DNA of 64,000 bases, from assembly GCF_900106015.1 (NCBI RefSeq), contig NZ_LT629797.1:4030001-4094000 (forward strand), given 5' to 3'. This document shows, piece by piece, positions 1 through 8,792 of the stretch. The DNA comes from Pseudomonas sihuiensis. Its GTDB lineage: Bacteria > Pseudomonadota > Gammaproteobacteria > Pseudomonadales > Pseudomonadaceae. The first letter of the stretch is position 1. Every line of letters begins with the position of its first letter. The notes under the pieces are model-generated. The model saw only the letters and a program-made list of their open reading frames with translations. It made no database searches and was not told where the DNA came from. Position numbers and translations under genes: made by a program.

Positions 1-349
1 TCGCCGAATGGCCGGTGAAGCCGCGCGCCGACAGCGCGGTGCCGCCATTGCCGGGCGAGCCGATGCTGCTGATACCCGGCGTGCGGGTCACGGCGTCCTG
101 CACCGTGAGGTTGTTGCGCCCACGTACCTCGGCGCCGCTCAGGCTGCTGGTGCTGGCCGGGGTTTGCAGGGCCGACAGCTCCAGGCGCGAGCCGGACGTG
201 GTGGGCGTATGCAGATCGCTCTCGCCTTCCTCGGCAGCGGACGCCTGGACGGTGACGGCAGGGAGATCGACATGAGATTCGCTGGCCATGGCCACACCGC
301 CGACCAGCAGCGCGAATGGCAGGGAGCAGAGGCGTAGAAGGTGCTGCAC
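1..349 (-). CDS. TonB-dependent outer-membrane receptor, N-terminal part (runs off window)
   Basis: Reading the minus strand from a GTG at 349 gives a signal peptide (basic start, hydrophobic LPFALLVGGVAMA, then small residues), a linker, and the start of a TonB plug domain: LQTPASTSSLSGAEV, then VQDAVTRTPGIS and a Gly/Ala-rich stretch leading to ARGFTG. This is how TonB-dependent receptors begin; the barrel lies outside the window. The frame stays open upstream to an ATG near 571, but that stretch crosses a Zur-like operator and has no signal peptide, so I prefer the GTG. The Shine-Dalgarno is weak. The operator at 455-485 and the cobalamin riboswitch further upstream suggest control by zinc and/or B12. 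The ligand (zinc chelate, cobalamin or other) cannot be told from this fragment. Confidence 0.8.
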   Translation of the reverse strand, partial: MQHLLRLCSLPFALLVGGVAMASESHVDLPAVTVQASAAEEGESDLHTPTTSGSRLELSALQTPASTSSLSGAEVRGRNNLTVQDAVTRTPGISSIGSPGNGGTALSARGFTGHSA

Positions 350-454
350 GCGAGTGATTCCGGATCTTCCAGGAGAGTCGTCAGGACGCTCCAGGCTCCG
401 GGTGTGCGCGTTGAAGGCGGTCAGCCTTGACGCTTCGCAGTCGGTGCCTGAGGC

Positions 455-485
455 GATAATGTTATTGTTATAACATAACATTATC
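455..485 (-). promoter_or_regulatory. Zur-like operator
   Basis: The arms GATAATGTTAT (455-465) and ATAACATTATC (475-485) are perfect inverted repeats around a core containing GTTATAAC. This AT-rich palindrome stands out in GC-rich DNA and matches the general form of gammaproteobacterial Zur sites (TGTTATA-type half sites). It lies about 105 bases upstream of the preferred receptor start, where a repressor could block a promoter. Zur assignment is by resemblance; another Fur-family regulator is possible. Confidence 0.65.
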
Positions 486-659
486 GTTTTTCGCAGGTAG
501 CCTGAAACGGGCTCACGCCCTTCGTTCAGGCATGCAGAAGAGAGGTTCTTGTAGCGGAAATGGCGCGCCATATTGCTTCCATCGCAAAGAGAAAAGGCAC
601 GGCAATCCGATGGAAATGCGCAACAGCAGACAGGGGCACGGCGGCGCCCTACTGGAGTC

Positions 660-865
660 AACGCCCGCCCACCGCGGGTTGCCAGACACAAACGACTCCA
701 GGCCGGTCTCCGGGCTTGCGAGGGTCATGAACGCATCGCCTTCCCATGCGCGGGGCGCACAGTGGCGTATCGATGCGGTCGCTCGCTTACCGTTGCGGGG
801 GCAGCGTCGGACTTCAACCGACTTCCCGTTTCACCTCACGCGCGGCGGCGTGAGACACCTGAAGC
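660..865 (-). ncRNA. Cobalamin riboswitch upstream of the TonB receptor
   Basis: On the minus strand the conserved blocks appear in order: GGTG near 860, GAAACGGGAA, the GCTGCCCCCGCAAC core, GCCACTG, GGGAAGGCGATG, and the B12 box GCCCGGAGACCGGCC at 701-715. These are the signature elements of the cobalamin aptamer (Rfam class RF00174). Unlike the cobG riboswitch it has no element inserted. Its expression platform would lie downstream, towards the Zur-like box and the receptor at 349, with no convincing gene between. It probably lowers receptor expression when adenosylcobalamin is abundant. Confidence 0.9.
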
Positions 866-979
866 GGGGCGGATATGACCACCCACACCCGCTCAAGTCA
901 AGGCGCGGGGGCAATTGCGGGAGGCGCTTTAGCGGCGACTGCTCGTAGCCTGGATTGGCCGCAGGCGTAATCCGAGTTG

Positions 980-1678
980 CTAATTGTTGCCCTGCTCATC
1001 GATGCGCAACTCCGGCAACGCCCTACCCGCCACCAGGCGCTCATCGACCAGGCGAATCACCGCCGCCTCGTCCTTGATGCCGTACCACTCGCCCTGTGGA
1101 TAAAGGCTCGCAGTCGGCCCCAGATCGCAGGGGAACTGGCACTGGCTGCGGGTGATATGCACACCGCCCTCGCACTCCAGCTTTCCCGCGGCCTTGAGCC
1201 GCTGACGCAGAGTTTTCCACAGGCCCAGCGCGCCCTTGCGGGTGCAGCGCGGGCCGTTGCACAGCAGCAGGCGCTGCGCATGCGGTGGGATCTGCGACCA
1301 GGCGTGATGCGCAGGAACGGGCGGCACATCGCTGCAGGGCAGATGCGCTTCGCGATGCGCCAGCAGTGCGCTCAGGCCATCGAGCCAGGTGTCCTCCAGT
1401 GCCGTGCAGACCACGAACACCTCGGCGCCGTCGCCCCGTTCGGCGATGCGCTCGCGCAGCCAATCACGGTGCGCAGCATCGGCGCGCGGCTCCAGATCGA
1501 CCACCAGCAGCGGGCGCGGCGCCTCATCGATGGCCTGCCAGAAGCCATCCTGCTCGCTGTCATGCAGATGCGCCTCGCCGAGCAACGCTTCAATGCGCTG
1601 CTGCAGACGCTCGGACGATGCCCCACGACCCAGGCCGGGGCCGATGAACAGAACGCGGGCGTAGGGGGTTTGGCTCAT
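980..1678 (-). CDS. (2Fe-2S) ferredoxin-domain protein in the cobalamin locus
   Basis: 232 aa. The C-terminal half shows a thioredoxin-fold [2Fe-2S] arrangement: CNGPRC (Cys 140 and 145) and, about 35 residues later, CQFPC (Cys 180 and 184). The N-terminal half, opening with RVLFIGPGLGRG, could be a chelatase-like fold, but I cannot assign it. The ATG at 1678 has a good TGGAGA site; an upstream in-frame ATG at 1732 lacks one. It lies upstream of the receptor and downstream of cobK on the same strand, so it is probably expressed with the cobalamin genes. A role in electron supply to a corrin enzyme is inference; the reaction is unknown. Confidence 0.75.
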   Translation of the reverse strand: MSQTPYARVLFIGPGLGRGASSERLQQRIEALLGEAHLHDSEQDGFWQAIDEAPRPLLVVDLEPRADAAHRDWLRERIAERGDGAEVFVVCTALEDTWLDGLSALLAHREAHLPCSDVPPVPAHHAWSQIPPHAQRLLLCNGPRCTRKGALGLWKTLRQRLKAAGKLECEGGVHITRSQCQFPCDLGPTASLYPQGEWYGIKDEAAVIRLVDERLVAGRALPELRIDEQGNN

Positions 1679-1754
1679 GACGGTCTCCAGAACGGGCCGG
1701 CAGTCTAGCAGCGCGTCGTGGTCCGGAGGCAATCCGGCGGGTAATAGAAGGCCC

Positions 1755-1833
1755 GGTGCGCGCGGCGCACCCTACGGAATCAGCGCAGGCGTAAGGCCGC
1801 CAGGCCGGCGTTGGCGGGTTTCACCCGCCCTAC
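1755..1833. repeat. Two short GC-rich inverted repeats after cobK
   Basis: The 151-base gap between cobK and the ferredoxin gene holds two palindromes: GGTGCGCGCGGCGCACC at 1755-1771, and GGCGGGTTTCACCCGCC at 1813-1829 followed by CTAC. The second is related to the hairpin after cobI, and its outer CTA is the reverse complement of the cobK stop codon. They may act as terminators or be REP-type mobile palindromes. Confidence 0.6.
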
Positions 1834-2549
1834 AAGGACAGCGCCTCGTAGAGAGCGCCCAACTCCGCGAACTCACGCGTTACCGCCGGCAACTCAGGCC
1901 GGCGCAGCAGCAACACCGGCAAGCCCAGCTCACGGGCCACCTGCAACTTTGGCTCGGTGGAGGCGCTGCCGCTGTTCTTGCTTACCAGCACGTCGCAGCG
2001 GATACGGGCGAACAGCGCGCGTTCCTCCTCCAGGGAGAAAGGCCCACGGGCACCGATGATCTCGGCGCGGGTTGGTGCCGGCTCGGCCTGCAGGCAGCGC
2101 ACCGTCCAGTGCTGGTGCGCGGGAATCTCGTGCAAATGCGCCAGCGGCTCGCGGCCGGAGGTGAAAAACGGCCGCTCGAAAGGTGCCAGCGCACGGGTCA
2201 GTTCATCCCAGCCTTCCACCTCGCGCCAGTCGTCACCCGGACCCGGTTGCCAGCCAGGGCGCCGCAATGCCCAGCATGGCACGCCCGCCAGTTCTGCAGC
2301 GCGGGCCGCGTTATGGCTGATCTGCGCCGCATAGGGGTGGGTCAGATCCAGCAGCAGCTCGATGCCTTCGCGGTCGATAAAGGCCGCCAGGCCTTCGGCA
2401 CCGCCAAAGCCGCCGACGCGCACGCAGCAGGCCAGCTCATCCGGCACGCGACCAAGGCCGGCCAGGCTGTAGATGGTTTCCGACCCCAGTCGACGCGCCA
2501 GACGCAGCGCCTCGGTGGTGCCACCGAGCAACAGGATGCGTGCGCTCAC
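1830..2549 (-). CDS. cobK: Precorrin-6A reductase CobK
   Basis: 239 aa, the usual length. It reduces precorrin-6A to dihydro-precorrin-6A (precorrin-6Y) with NADPH in the aerobic cobalamin pathway, in the cytoplasm. The N-terminal Rossmann motif [17 protein letters not shown] is characteristic, as are [16 protein letters not shown] around residues 67-82 and FFTSGR near the middle. The start overlaps the end of cobL by four bases (ATGA), so the two are translationally coupled. The TAG stop lies exactly at the edge of a palindromic repeat. Confidence 0.95.
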   Translation of the reverse strand: MSARILLLGGTTEALRLARRLGSETIYSLAGLGRVPDELACCVRVGGFGGAEGLAAFIDREGIELLLDLTHPYAAQISHNAARAAELAGVPCWALRRPGWQPGPGDDWREVEGWDELTRALAPFERPFFTSGREPLAHLHEIPAHQHWTVRCLQAEPAPTRAEIIGARGPFSLEEERALFARIRCDVLVSKNSGSASTEPKLQVARELGLPVLLLRRPELPAVTREFAELGALYEALSL

Positions 2550-3748
2550 GGTTTGCGCACCGCCAGCAGGGTGATCGGCAGCGCCGCACGCCAGGTGTCG
2601 AAGCCGCCCAGCGGCTGCGCCTGGGCCACGGCAAGACGCAGCAGCTCGCCGCCCTGCTGCTCACGGAAGGCCACCAGCGCCGCCTCGCTTTGAATGGTCA
2701 CGGCATTGGCCAGCAGGCGCCCGCCGGGCTTGAGTGCGGCCCAGCAATCATCCAGCACACCGGGCACGGTGACGCCGCCGCCGATAAAGATCGCATCCGG
2801 TGCCGGCAATCCGACCAGCGCCTCGGGTGCATGCCCGGCGACCAGCTGCAGACCGGGTACGCCGAGGGCATCTCGGTTGTGGCGGATATGATCCTGACGG
2901 CCCTCGTTGGCCTCGATGGCGATGGCGCGGCACGTCGGATGTGCGCGCATCCACTCGATGCCGATGGAACCGCAGCCAGCACCGACATCCCACAGCAGCT
3001 CGCCGGGCAGCGGCGCCAGGCGCGCCAGGGTCACCGCGCGCACATCGCGTTTGGTCAGTTGGCCGTCGTGGCGGTAGGCCTCGTCCGGCAGGCCGCAGGT
3101 GGGCGGCAGCAGCGTTGTCCCGGCGTCCGCCAGGCACTCCACCGCCAGCAGGTTGAGGTCGGCGCCGCGCGGAAGGTTCCAACTCGCGGCCAGGCCATCG
3201 AGACGGCGCTCGTCGGGGCCGCCAAGGTGCTCCAGCAGGGTCAGGCGGCTGGCGCCGAAACCGCGCGCGCGCAGCGCTTCGGCAACCTGCGCGGGGGTGT
3301 CGCCATCGGCGCTCAACACCAGCAGGCGCATGCCGGGAAACAGCCGGCCGTTGAGCGTGGCCAGCGGCCGCCCGACCAAGGAGACCACTTCCATCTCCTG
3401 CAGCGGCCAGCCCAGGCGCGCCGACGCCAGCGACACCGAGGACGGCGCAGGCAAAACCTGCAACTCGTCGGCCGGCACCTGCCGCGCCAAGCTGGCGCCG
3501 ACGCCGTAGAACATCGGGTCGCCACTGGCCAGCACGCACACGGCCTCGCCGCGTCGGGCCAGCAACGGCTGCAGATCGAACGGGCTGGGCCAGGTTTCCC
3601 GCTCGCCGCTGATGCACGGCGGCAGCAGCGCCAGCTGGCGCGGCGCGCCGACGACGCGCGTGGCCGCCAGCAGAGCACGGCGCGCGGCCTTGCCCAGGCC
3701 GGGATAGCCGTCTTCGCCGATGCCGACCAGGGTCAACCAGGGTTTCAT
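2546..3748 (-). CDS. cobL: Precorrin-6Y C5,15-methyltransferase (decarboxylating) CobL
   Basis: About 400 aa with two catalytic domains. Residues ~1-200 form a CbiE-type tetrapyrrole methylase ([15 protein letters not shown] at the start, [13 protein letters not shown] further on). Residues ~205-400 form a CbiT-type Rossmann methyltransferase with the SAM motif [16 protein letters not shown]. Together they methylate C5 and C15 and remove the C12 acetate carboxyl. The ATG at 3748 is preceded by CGAGGA; an ATG at 3763 would place that site inside the gene. It is divergent from the cobG operon. Confidence 0.95.
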   Translation of the reverse strand: MKPWLTLVGIGEDGYPGLGKAARRALLAATRVVGAPRQLALLPPCISGERETWPSPFDLQPLLARRGEAVCVLASGDPMFYGVGASLARQVPADELQVLPAPSSVSLASARLGWPLQEMEVVSLVGRPLATLNGRLFPGMRLLVLSADGDTPAQVAEALRARGFGASRLTLLEHLGGPDERRLDGLAASWNLPRGADLNLLAVECLADAGTTLLPPTCGLPDEAYRHDGQLTKRDVRAVTLARLAPLPGELLWDVGAGCGSIGIEWMRAHPTCRAIAIEANEGRQDHIRHNRDALGVPGLQLVAGHAPEALVGLPAPDAIFIGGGVTVPGVLDDCWAALKPGGRLLANAVTIQSEAALVAFREQQGGELLRLAVAQAQPLGGFDTWRAALPITLLAVRKP

Positions 3749-3860
3749 CCAATGTCCTCGCACAGGCCCGACGGACCGCCTGTCCGCGCTCGGGGCAAAG
3801 CGGGCATAATAGCGCCTTCGTCGGTGCCCTTGAGTCGATACGACTCAGTAAAGGGCCTAA

Positions 3861-3971
3861 GGAAACTCTGAAATAGTCGTTATTCCCGCGCAGGCGGGAA
3901 TCCAGAATCTCAGTACTACCTGGGCTCCCGCCTTCGCGGGAGTGACGGTAAATGGCCATTTCAGAGTTTCC
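3861..3971. mobile_element. MITE-like element A inside the cobG riboswitch
   Basis: A 111-base element bounded by perfect 14-base inverted repeats: GGAAACTCTGAAAT at 3861-3874 and ATTTCAGAGTTTCC at 3958-3971. Internally it has two short palindromes, TTCCCGCGCAGGCGGGAA and CTCCCGCCTTCGCGGGAG. It encodes no protein. It sits between the first paired region of the aptamer (GGTGCCC...GGGC) and the AGAGGGAA block, a place that normally has only a few bases. Confidence 0.8.
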
Positions 3972-4047
3972 CCAAGAGGGAACACGGTAAAACCGTGGCT
4001 GCCCCCGCAACTGTAAACAGCGAGTCCAACGCAATCGGCCACTGGAA

Positions 4048-4189
4048 ACAGGCCGCTGAAAAACGTAAGCGAGGCAGGCAAGACAAGGCAAAAACGACCG
4101 AAAAAACGCAGTTTACGTGTTGTAAATGAGCATTTTGAGGCCGTTTTTAACGCCGTATTGCCAACGCAGATAGTTTTTCAACGGCCTGT
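4048..4189. mobile_element. MITE-like element B inside the cobG riboswitch
   Basis: A 142-base non-coding element with 17-base terminal inverted repeats differing at one position: ACAGGCCGCTGAAAAAC at 4048-4064 and GTTTTTCAACGGCCTGT at 4173-4189. The interior contains complementary GCAAGACAAGGC/GCCGTATTGCC-like and AAAACGACC/GGCCGTTTTT segments. It falls in the apical loop between GCCACTGG and CCGGGAAGGC of the aptamer, which can tolerate extra length. Confidence 0.8.
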
Positions 4190-4346
4190 ACCGGGAAGGC
4201 GCAGCGGATCAAGACCTGTCAGCCAGGAGACCTGCCGACGAACGCTGGTCGCGAGTGCCAACATCGGGCGGGGTGTACCGATGCCATGGAGTCCCCTATG
4301 GGATTTCGCTGGTTCGGTCGCCGCGTCGTTATCCACAGGTGACCGC

Positions 4347-5660
4347 TTGCCCACATCCGTCCGCCCTTCCGCCTGCCCCGGCCTGCTGCGCATCGTGCCT
4401 GCGCTGGACGGTGGCATCTGCCGCATCAAGCTGCCTGGCGGCGTGCTGCGCAGCACCCAGGCGCGGGCGATTGCCGAGGCAGCGCGGCAGCATGCCAGTG
4501 GCGTGCTGGAGCTTACCAACCGCAGCAACCTGCAAATTCGTGGCGTGCTCCCCGGCCAGGAAGCGCCGCTGATCGATGCCCTCCTCGGTGCCGGCCTCGG
4601 CCCGCGAGTGGCCGCCGCCGACGACGTGCGCAACCTGATGCTCAGCCCTGCCGCCGGCCTCGACCCGCAAGCGAGGCTGGACGTACGCCCGCTGGCTGGC
4701 CAGTTGCTCGACCTGTTGCAGGACACCCCGGCACTACATGCCCTTTCACCCAAGTTCGCCCTGCAACTGGACGGCGGCGAAGCCCTGGCCATGCGCGAAC
4801 ACCCACACGATCTATGGCTGGTCGCCGAGAACGAGCAGCACCTGCTGCTGGGCCTGGCCGGCTGCCCTGCCGAGACGCCGCTGGCGCGCATCGAAGCGAC
4901 ACACGGCGTAGAGCTGGTGCGCCAACTCCTGCTGCTGTTCCTCGAACTGGCGACTCCCGAGCAATCGCGCATGCGCCAGTTGCTGCAACAGATCCCAGCC
5001 GACGAACTGCTGCAACGTCTGCAAGCACGTCTGGATTTTCCCTTGCAACCGGTGCCTGTAAATTGGCAGCAGAGCGCTCCGCTCGACCACGTCCCGGCTG
5101 GTATTTATCCACAGGCGCAGAGCGGCCTGTGTATGGTCGCTGCTGGCGCCCAACTAGGCCGGCTGCACGCCGAGCAACTGTTGACGCTGGCCCAACTGAG
5201 CGAGCACCACGGCGATGGAAATTTACGCCTGACGCCCTGGCAGGGCGTGCTGCTGGGCAATGTGCCGGAAGCCGCCAGCGGTGAGCTGCTGGCGGCGCTA
5301 GGCGAGCTCGGCCTGCTGACGCATATCGACGAACCGCTGCTCGGCCTGGTCGCCTGCACCGGCGCGGCGGCCTGCGAGCGCGGCCTGGCCGATAGCAAAC
5401 ACCACGCCCTGCACCTGGCGGAGCTGCTGCGCGAAAGCGGCGCCCGCCCGCAGGTGCATCTCAGCGCCTGCCCGCGCAGTTGCGCCAGCGCCCGCGTGCT
5501 GCCCTATACCCTGCTGGCCAGCACGCCCGATCACTACCAGCTCTACCAACGCACACCCGAGGCGCCCGGTTTCGGCCGTCTGCTGGCGCCAGCCATGACC
5601 ATCGACGAAGCCGGCGCCTGGTTCGCCCGCCAACACCCCGCAGGAACCCCCGATGCTTGA
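4347..5660 (+). CDS. cobG: Precorrin-3B synthase CobG
   Basis: About 437 aa. CobG is the O2-dependent monooxygenase that makes precorrin-3B from precorrin-3A, the signature of the aerobic pathway. It has duplicated nitrite/sulfite-reductase ferredoxin-like half domains (SACPGLLRIVPALDGGICR at the start; TNRSNLQIRG). The siroheme/[4Fe-4S] cysteines are in ACTGAAACERG and, about 40 residues later, SACPRSC. The TTG at 4347, just after AGGTGA, begins a protein matching the family N-terminus (MPTSVRPSACPG). An in-frame ATG at 4281 lies in the presumed expression platform and would add 22 unrelated residues. It overlaps cobH by 8 bases. Confidence 0.93.
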   Translation: MPTSVRPSACPGLLRIVPALDGGICRIKLPGGVLRSTQARAIAEAARQHASGVLELTNRSNLQIRGVLPGQEAPLIDALLGAGLGPRVAAADDVRNLMLSPAAGLDPQARLDVRPLAGQLLDLLQDTPALHALSPKFALQLDGGEALAMREHPHDLWLVAENEQHLLLGLAGCPAETPLARIEATHGVELVRQLLLLFLELATPEQSRMRQLLQQIPADELLQRLQARLDFPLQPVPVNWQQSAPLDHVPAGIYPQAQSGLCMVAAGAQLGRLHAEQLLTLAQLSEHHGDGNLRLTPWQGVLLGNVPEAASGELLAALGELGLLTHIDEPLLGLVACTGAAACERGLADSKHHALHLAELLRESGARPQVHLSACPRSCASARVLPYTLLASTPDHYQLYQRTPEAPGFGRLLAPAMTIDEAGAWFARQHPAGTPDA

Positions 5661-6279
5661 TTACATCCGCGACGGCCAGGAAATCTACCGCCGCTCCTTC
5701 GCCACCATCCGCGCCGAGGCCAACCTCGATGGCATCCCCGCCGACCTGGAAAAACTCGCCGTGCGGGTGATCCATGCCTGCGGCATGGTCGATGTGGTGG
5801 AGGACCTGCGCTTCTCCCCCGGTGCTGGCGCCGCTGGCCGCGCCGCCCTGCTAGCCGGCGCGCCGATCCTCTGCGATGCGCGCATGGTCGCCGAGGGCAT
5901 CACCCGCCCGCGCCTGCCGGCGAACAACCAGGTGATCTGCACCCTGCACGACGCCGGCGTACCGGAGCTGGCCCGCGAGTTGGGCAACACCCGCTCGGCG
6001 GTGGCTCTGGAACACTGGCGTGAACATCTGGAAGGCAGCGTGGTGGTGATCGGCAACGCGCCCACTGCGCTGTTCTACCTGCTGGAAATGCTCGACGCCG
6101 GCGCGCCGAAACCGGCGCTGATCATCGGCATGCCGGTGGGCTTTATCGGCGCGGCAGAATCGAAAGATGCGCTGGCCGCAGACAGCCGTGGCGTGCCCTA
6201 CGTGATCGTCCGTGGTCGCCGCGGCGGCAGCGCCATGGCAGTGGCGGCAGTCAACGCCCTCGCCTCGGAGGTGGAATGA
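5653..6279 (+). CDS. cobH: Precorrin-8X methylmutase CobH
   Basis: 208 aa, full length for the family. It moves the methyl group from C11 to C12 to give hydrogenobyrinic acid. Visible signatures are [20 protein letters not shown], holding the active-site histidine, and [14 protein letters not shown] with [18 protein letters not shown] near the end. It starts inside the end of cobG and overlaps cobI by four bases (ATGA), so cobG-cobH-cobI are translationally coupled under one cobalamin riboswitch. Confidence 0.96.
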   Translation: MLDYIRDGQEIYRRSFATIRAEANLDGIPADLEKLAVRVIHACGMVDVVEDLRFSPGAGAAGRAALLAGAPILCDARMVAEGITRPRLPANNQVICTLHDAGVPELARELGNTRSAVALEHWREHLEGSVVVIGNAPTALFYLLEMLDAGAPKPALIIGMPVGFIGAAESKDALAADSRGVPYVIVRGRRGGSAMAVAAVNALASEVE

Positions 6280-7019
6280 TGGCCGGTCGTCTACTCGGTC
6301 TCGGCGTCGGCCCCGGCGACCCCGAGCTACTTACCCTCAAGGCGCTGCGCCTGCTCAAAAGCGCGCCGGTGGTGGCCTACTTCGTGGCTAAGGCCAAGCA
6401 CAATGCCGGCCATGGCGGCAATGCCTTCGGCATCATCGAAGAGCACCTGGACGCCGCCCAACAGCGCCTACCGCTGGTCTACCCGGTGACCACCGAGAAG
6501 CTCGCCCCGCCGCTGTCCTACGAGGATGTGATCGCCGACTTCTACGACACCTGCGCGCAGCAGATCGCCCAATTACTGGACGCCGGCCAGGACGTGGCGG
6601 TGATCTGCGAAGGCGACCCGTTCTTCTACGGCTCCTACATGTACCTGCACGACCGCCTGGCCGACCGCTACAAGGTGGAGGTGGTGCCCGGCGTCTGCTC
6701 CATGCTCGGCTGCGCCTCGGTGCTGGGCACGCCGCTGGTCTACCGCAACCAGAGCTTGAGCGTGCTCTCTGGCGTGCTGCCGGAAGACGAGCTGGAACAG
6801 CGCCTGCGCGACGCCGAAGCGGCGGTTGTGATGAAGCTCGGGCGCAACTTCGACAAGGTGCGCCGCGTGCTGCGCAAGCTCGGCCTGGACGACCGCGCCC
6901 ATTACGTCGAACGCGCGACCATGGTTAGCCAGAAGATCGTGCCGCTGGACGAGGTAGAGCCCATGGATTCGCCGTACTTTTCCATGATTCTGGTGCCTGG
7001 GCAGAAATGGCGGGGGTAA
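6276..7019 (+). CDS. cobI: Precorrin-2 C20-methyltransferase CobI
   Basis: 247 aa (246 if the second ATG at 6279 is used). It adds the C20 methyl group to precorrin-2 with SAM, the committed step of this branch. It is a class III tetrapyrrole methylase: [17 protein letters not shown] at the N-terminus, [14 protein letters not shown] in the middle, and [19 protein letters not shown] after it. A perfect inverted repeat follows the stop codon by a few bases and may end transcription before cobJ. Confidence 0.95.
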   Translation: MMAGRLLGLGVGPGDPELLTLKALRLLKSAPVVAYFVAKAKHNAGHGGNAFGIIEEHLDAAQQRLPLVYPVTTEKLAPPLSYEDVIADFYDTCAQQIAQLLDAGQDVAVICEGDPFFYGSYMYLHDRLADRYKVEVVPGVCSMLGCASVLGTPLVYRNQSLSVLSGVLPEDELEQRLRDAEAAVVMKLGRNFDKVRRVLRKLGLDDRAHYVERATMVSQKIVPLDEVEPMDSPYFSMILVPGQKWRG

Positions 7020-7023
7020 TGCC

Positions 7024-7076
7024 GTAGGGCGGGTGCAACCCGCCTGCAGCGAGCTGGCGGGTTGCACCCGCCCTAC
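7024..7076. repeat. Perfect inverted repeat between cobI and cobJ
   Basis: A 21-base arm beginning GTAGGGCGGGTGCAACCCGC at 7024-7044 pairs perfectly with 7056-7076, around an 11-base loop. It could be a strong hairpin in RNA or a REP-type mobile palindrome. A related sequence follows cobK. There is no clear T run, so classical termination is uncertain. Confidence 0.75.
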
Positions 7077-7142
7077 CCGTCTCAAGACCGTATACGGATG
7101 CACCCCGGGAAACCCATTCCCCGGATTGCAAGGATTTACCGC

Positions 7143-8792
7143 ATGAACATCGTCATCCTCGGCGCCAGCGCGCTGGCCACTGCACAACGCCTCAAGTCAC
7201 TTTATCCACAGGCCGTGATCCATGGCCTGCGCGGCCGTGCCGATGGCGCCGAACGTCACTACGACGACTTCGGCGAACACCTGCGCGCCCTGTATCGCGC
7301 CGGCCAGCCGCTGCTGGTGCTGTGCGCCGCCGGCATCGTCATCCGCAGCCTGGCCGCGCTGCTGGCGGAAAAAGGCGCCGAGCCGCCGGTACTGGCCCTG
7401 GCCGAAGACGGCAGCGCCGTGGTGCCGCTGCTCGGTGGCCTGGCCGGGGTCAACCGCCTGGCCCGCGAGATCGCCGCGCACCTGGGTGTGACGCCGGCCA
7501 TCACCACCAGCGGCGAGCTGCGCTTCGGCACCTGTCTGCTGGAACCACCGGCCGGCTACGCGCTGGCCGACCTACAACAAGGCAAGCGCTTCGTCAGCGA
7601 CCTGCTCGGCGGCGAAAGCGTGCGTATCGAAGGCGAGGCGCCCTGGCTGGAGGCGGCGCAGCTGCCGGTAGATAAGACCGCGTCGCGGGTTATCCATGTC
7701 ACCGCCGAGCAACGTCCACCGAGGGCCGACGAACTGCTGATCCACCCGCGCAGCGCCGCCGCACTTATCGAACGCCCCGGCGCCGACCTACCGGCTCGCC
7801 TGCAGCAGGCGTATAGCGATGCCAACCTGGCGCCGCAAGCGCTGGCCGTTTTGCTCGCGGACAAAGACTGGATGGCCAATGCCGAGCTACACGCTGCTGC
7901 AGCCGAGTTGAACCTGCCACTGCGCTTTATTCACAGCACAGCCGAGCTGCCGCCCGAGCACCATGCCGGCGACGGCCTGCGCCTGCTGCTGGGCGAACAA
8001 CCACTGGATATCGAACGCCTCGGCCAGCGCCGTGGCCGCCTCAGCGTGGTCGGCCTCGGCCCCGGCGCCGCCGAACATATGACGCCCGCCGTGCGCCGTG
8101 CCCTCGACGAAGCCGAAGACCTGCTCGGCTACGACACCTACGTGAAAATGGCCGGCCCGCTGCGCGCCGATCAATGCGTGCACCCCAGCGACAACCGCGA
8201 GGAGCTGCAGCGCGCCGCCCACGCCTTCGAACTGGCCGCCAGCGGTCGGCGGGTGGTGATGATCTCCTCGGGCGACCCCGGCGTGTTCGCCATGGCTGCC
8301 GCCGTGATGGAGGCGCTGGAAAGCCCGCAAAACGAAGCCTGGCACAGCGTCGAGCTGGAAGTGCTGCCGGGCGTCTCCGCCGCCCTGGCCACCGCCGCCA
8401 AGGCCGGCGCGCCGCTGGGTCACGACTTCTGCTTGATCTCACTATCTGACAACCTCAAGCCTTGGGCGGTGATCGAAAAACGCCTGCAGCATGCCGCCAT
8501 CGCCGATCTGGCCATGGCCTTCTACAACCCGATCTCCAAGGCCCGGCCGTGGCAGCTCGGTCGCGCCCTGGAGCTGCTGCGCCAGCACCGCGAACCGCAG
8601 ACCCTGGTGGTGCTCGGCCGCGACATTGGCCGCCCCGCCGAGTCCCTGCGCAACCTCACCCTAGGCGAGCTGAGCCCGGAGATGGTGGATATGCGCACCC
8701 TGGTGATCATCGGCTCCAGCCAGACCCGTCGCTTCCCCCGTGCCGATAGCGGCGAGTGGGTCTATACGCCGCGCTGGTATCCCGATCTGTAG
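7143..8792 (+). CDS. cobJ: Precorrin-3B C17-methyltransferase CobJ with N-terminal CbiG-like domain
   Basis: 549 aa, a fusion. Residues ~1-290 resemble the N-terminal and middle parts of CbiG (VLCAAGIVIRSLAALLAEKG, LLGGLAGVNRLAREIAAHLG). Residues ~300-549 are the SAM methyltransferase that contracts the ring (LSVVGLGPGAAEHMTPA, YDTYVKM, ISSGDPGVFAMAAAVMEAL, AMAFYNPISKARPWQL). This fused form is usual in pseudomonads; the separate CobE at 31910 supplies the CbiG C-terminal homologue. The ATG at 7143 gives a clean N-terminus. The TAG stop (8790-8792) is part of the first REP unit downstream. Confidence 0.93.
   Translation: MNIVILGASALATAQRLKSLYPQAVIHGLRGRADGAERHYDDFGEHLRALYRAGQPLLVLCAAGIVIRSLAALLAEKGAEPPVLALAEDGSAVVPLLGGLAGVNRLAREIAAHLGVTPAITTSGELRFGTCLLEPPAGYALADLQQGKRFVSDLLGGESVRIEGEAPWLEAAQLPVDKTASRVIHVTAEQRPPRADELLIHPRSAAALIERPGADLPARLQQAYSDANLAPQALAVLLADKDWMANAELHAAAAELNLPLRFIHSTAELPPEHHAGDGLRLLLGEQPLDIERLGQRRGRLSVVGLGPGAAEHMTPAVRRALDEAEDLLGYDTYVKMAGPLRADQCVHPSDNREELQRAAHAFELAASGRRVVMISSGDPGVFAMAAAVMEALESPQNEAWHSVELEVLPGVSAALATAAKAGAPLGHDFCLISLSDNLKPWAVIEKRLQHAAIADLAMAFYNPISKARPWQLGRALELLRQHREPQTLVVLGRDIGRPAESLRNLTLGELSPEMVDMRTLVIIGSSQTRRFPRADSGEWVYTPRWYPDL

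Larger units (their letters stand above)
3821..4240 (+). ncRNA. Cobalamin riboswitch of the cobGHIJ operon, interrupted by two inserted elements
   Basis: The conserved parts are present in order: TCGGTGCC at 3821-3828, AGAGGGAACACGG at about 3975-3987, the GCTGCCCCCGCAACTG core at about 3998-4013, GCCACTGG at about 4038-4045, CCGGGAAGGCGC at about 4191-4202, and the B12 box GCCAGGAGACCTGCC at 4222-4236. Two inverted-repeat elements (3861-3971 and 4048-4189) separate these blocks, so the aptamer is roughly 250 bases longer than normal. The core blocks are intact. The expression platform would run to about 4345, just before cobG. Confidence 0.92.

Noticed and set aside
349..571. Longer receptor start at an ATG near 571
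   Set aside because: The added residues are encoded across a Zur-like operator and come before an ordinary signal peptide; an upstream start would bury that peptide.
513..728. 71-aa minus-strand frame in the leader of the TonB receptor
   Set aside because: It begins inside the riboswitch's conserved B12 box, so the bases are explained by RNA structure; no ribosome site.
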